Shown here: positions 22,566-23,825 of the stretch, in pieces
Numbering within the stretch: position 1 is the first letter of the stretch
Layout of the letters: the number at the start of each line of letters is the position of its first letter
The notes under the pieces: generated by a model
Database searches by the model: none
Told to the model about the DNA's origin: nothing
Seen by the model: the letters and a program-made list of their open reading frames with translations, nothing else
Virus record (IMG/VR): IMGVR_UViG_3300017719_004545
Span: 1-23,825 of that record
From: a virus
Reading direction: 5' to 3' (one strand)
DNA length: 23,825 nucleotides
Position numbers and translations under genes: made by a program

Positions 22566-22829
22566 ATGATAAAATGGTTAAAAAACTTATTGGGCTTTGG
22601 ATCAGTAGTTGATGTTATCAACGAAACCTTTCCGGAAGATCCGGCGCCTGTTAAGAAAGTAGTAAAAAAAGCATCTACTAAGAAAACTTCTACTAAGAAG
22701 AAAAGTTCAGGTAGTTGCGATTTTGATAAATTGAATAAAGCTCAACTTTTAAAAGAAGCAAAACAGCGTGGTGTAAAAGCTAATGCAAGTCTTACGAAAG
22801 CAGAAATTTTAAGTCGACTTAAGGCCTAA
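22566..22829 (+). CDS. Basic protein with SAP/HeH-like C-terminal domain, 87 aa
   Basis: Three parts are visible. An amphipathic N-terminus (MIKWLKNLLGFGSVVDVINE) comes first. Residues 29-50 form a linker very rich in Lys, Ser and Thr, with STKK repeated (37-40, 42-45). The helix-extended-helix of 55-86 (KLNKAQLLKEAKQRGVKANA...TKAEILSRL) resembles SAP/HeH/LEM-like DNA- or protein-binding domains. The combination suggests a small nucleic-acid-binding protein, perhaps nucleoid-associated or a host-takeover factor. It is one of only two plus-strand genes, has the strongest ribosome site in the window, and its stop overlaps the tail of the convergent 94-aa gene by 11 bp. The histone-like repeats would allow DNA binding; its target is unknown. 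Confidence 0.75.
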   Translation: MIKWLKNLLGFGSVVDVINETFPEDPAPVKKVVKKASTKKTSTKKKSSGSCDFDKLNKAQLLKEAKQRGVKANASLTKAEILSRLKA

Positions 22830-23103
22830 TAACGCCTTTTAGTTGTTCAATTGCAGTTTCACAGCGAGTCAGCTTACGCTCTAATACAGTGATAGCGGCT
22901 CGTTGTTTTCTTGATTGCTCTTCTAAGCTAGTCACATATTGAAGTGACGGTACCTCTTGTCGTGTACCATCTTCACCGAGCATAGTAAACCGATCAACGC
23001 CTTGGGCTTTTAGTCCACCAGTAACTCTGTTTGGATTCTTATCCGAAGCCGACGAACTCTGGGGTGCATTCGTTCTTCCGTACATTTTGTTTAAATAGCT
23101 CAT
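22819..23103 (-). CDS. Coiled-coil hypothetical protein, 94 aa
   Basis: The first half is polar and probably disordered (Ser/Asn/Gly-rich, NKMYGRTNAPQSSSASDKN). Residues 57-90 (TSLEEQSRKQRAAITVLERK and on) have a heptad pattern expected for a parallel coiled coil. No enzyme motif is seen and I do not recognise the family. ATG at 23103 is supported by GAGGAG upstream and by TATAAATA 20 nt upstream, both inside the end of uvsE; the coding overlap with uvsE is 65 nt. An ATG at codon 7 would shorten the overlap but loses that spacing. The late-type promoter suggests a virion or assembly protein made independently of the repair gene. Confidence 0.7.
   Translation of the reverse strand: MSYLNKMYGRTNAPQSSSASDKNPNRVTGGLKAQGVDRFTMLGEDGTRQEVPSLQYVTSLEEQSRKQRAAITVLERKLTRCETAIEQLKGVIRP
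22821..22840 (+). terminator. Weak hairpin with T-run at convergent gene ends
   Basis: AAGGC (22821-22825) can pair with GCCTT (22834-22838) around an 8-nt loop, and the plus strand continues as TTTT (22837-22840). The stem has only 5 pairs, plus 3 more (ACT/AGT) beyond an internal loop. Its location at the tail-to-tail overlap of two convergent genes is where a terminator is expected, but the hairpin is weak. Confidence 0.35.
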
Positions 23104-23825
23104 AGTGTTCTATCTCCTCTTTGTATTTATATAGGTCAATACTAGCAAGATTCTTGCACTTGCTCTCGCACATAATGTCTGCGTAAGGCAAGAAGCTCAA
23201 TGCCCAGTCATTAACAAGTTGGTTAGGATAGTAATCACTGTGCGCTCGTAGTTTGCCTTTCTTGTGTCCTGCTTCTAGTAGTGCTGGAAAATTAGGCATT
23301 GTGTCATGTGCAAAGCCTTCGGGTAGTGCTGTGTCTCTACTGTAACTGTAGTGTATTGCAGGACGCACACCACGCCAGCTATCTATTACGCGAGCAAATC
23401 TATCGTCGGTGGGCTGTATGTATTCACCTTCGCGGCACCAGTGATGGTGTATGTCAAGAACGAGTGCGCAGGTGTCAACAAGTTCGAGACTGTGTTCAAG
23501 TCCCCATTTGTTTTCGTCGTTCTCGATCGTAATCGTGTTTCTCGCTTCTGGAGAAAGCCTGTTGTTAACTGCGTGTTTGATACCGGCTGGACCTTGACGA
23601 CCGGAGATGTGTACGTTACACTTGAAGTCTTGGAACGATTGGCCATAGCCCATCCATCTGATGCAATTAACATGATATTCAAACTCCTCTATTGATCGTT
23701 CGACGATGTCCGGGTTATCACTGGCAAGGACTGTGAACTGACCTGGATGCATGGAAAGTCGCACATCAAGGGCTCTTGCCGTGGCACCGACTTCTGCAAA
23801 CGCTCTCTCACAGTAAGCCACAACG
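23039..23825 (-). CDS. uvsE: UV damage endonuclease (UvsE/UVDE family), 5' end beyond window
   Basis: The visible 262 codons match UvsE. SMHPGQFTVLASDN is the conserved HPGQ strand. DIVERSIEEFEYHV, NVHISGRQG, ITIENDENKWGL and CALVLDIHHHW follow in family order, and the last parts (AIHYSYSRD, RAHSDYY) hold the later metal ligands. The enzyme is a TIM barrel with a metal cluster that nicks DNA 5' to UV photoproducts and some abasic sites, starting an alternative excision repair. The frame is open to the window end, so the GTG at 23821 is probably internal and about 40 N-terminal residues are missing. GC is higher here (one 60-base sample gave 45%) than in the AT-rich cassette nearby. Its 3' end overlaps the 94-aa gene by 65 nt and carries that gene's promoter. 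Confidence 0.9.
   Translation of the reverse strand, partial: VVAYCERAFAEVGATARALDVRLSMHPGQFTVLASDNPDIVERSIEEFEYHVNCIRWMGYGQSFQDFKCNVHISGRQGPAGIKHAVNNRLSPEARNTITIENDENKWGLEHSLELVDTCALVLDIHHHWCREGEYIQPTDDRFARVIDSWRGVRPAIHYSYSRDTALPEGFAHDTMPNFPALLEAGHKKGKLRAHSDYYPNQLVNDWALSFLPYADIMCESKCKNLASIDLYKYKEEIEHYELFKQNVRKNECTPEFVGFG
23124..23131 (-). promoter_or_regulatory. Late-type promoter TATAAATA inside uvsE
   Basis: The minus strand reads TATAAATA, a perfect match to the T4 late octamer, ending 20 nt before the ATG of the 94-aa gene. It lies within the uvsE coding region, about 85 nt before the uvsE stop. Confidence 0.7.

Noticed and set aside
23386-23682. 98-aa minus-strand frame inside uvsE
   Set aside because: It is in another frame of the same strand as uvsE, which has clear family motifs across this whole stretch.
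1-23825. CRISPR array, insertion sequence or attachment site
   Set aside because: I saw no regularly spaced direct repeats, terminal inverted repeats, transposase or integrase. Repeats present are coding repeats in fibre genes.

Overview
The window looks like part of a T4-like (contractile-tailed) bacteriophage genome from an aquatic, probably marine, source. It is AT-rich and packed on one strand, with 1-nt stop/start overlaps (TAATG) and no gap over about 75 bp. It carries very large tail-fibre-like proteins preceded by late-promoter-like octamers (GATAAATA/TATAAATA). It also has the accessory genes typical of such phages: a GroES-like co-chaperonin, a MazG-like pyrophosphohydrolase, a HesB/IscA protein, a DexA-like exonuclease, a UV endonuclease and one tRNA. 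There is no integrase, and the host cannot be decided from this sequence (cyanobacteria or SAR11-type bacteria are plausible).

Layout, in minus-strand reading order from the right end. A truncated UvsE-type UV damage endonuclease (23039-23825) overlaps a 94-aa coiled-coil protein, whose late-type promoter lies inside uvsE. A small plus-strand gene for a basic protein with a SAP/HeH-like C-terminus (22566-22829) ends tail-to-tail against it. Divergent from that gene is a compact minus-strand cassette (22491 to 19468): a PLP fold-type-I enzyme, an L-arginine amidinotransferase, a radical SAM protein and a 53-aa membrane protein. A plus-strand zinc-ribbon gene (19180-19467) faces the end of the cassette. 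The structural block then runs from hesB (19118) through a 3152-aa fibre-like protein and proteins of 577, 235, 943 and 207 aa. Promoter-like octamers sit 18-23 nt before hesB, the 577-, 943- and 207-aa genes, and the 94-aa gene.

The last minus-strand block (3274 to 1166) holds small genes coupled by TAATG overlaps: a 79-aa helical protein, a DnaE palm-domain fragment, a 125-aa conserved-looking protein, the GroES-like co-chaperonin, the MazG-like enzyme and a 62-aa membrane protein. A perfect sigma70-type promoter (TTGACA-17-TATAAT) then drives a tRNA-Arg(ACG) with encoded CCA. Downstream are the DexA-like exonuclease, a 55-aa protein and a HAD-family phosphatase cut by the left window edge.

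The most interesting part is the PLP enzyme / amidinotransferase / radical SAM cassette. Its genes overlap as one transcription unit, their key catalytic residues are visible, and the amidinotransferase gene is clearly richer in GC than its AT-rich partners. It looks like an auxiliary pathway for a guanidino compound or a guanidino modification, but the product is unknown. The stand-alone DnaE fragment, which stops just before the polymerase catalytic aspartates, is the second item to follow up.
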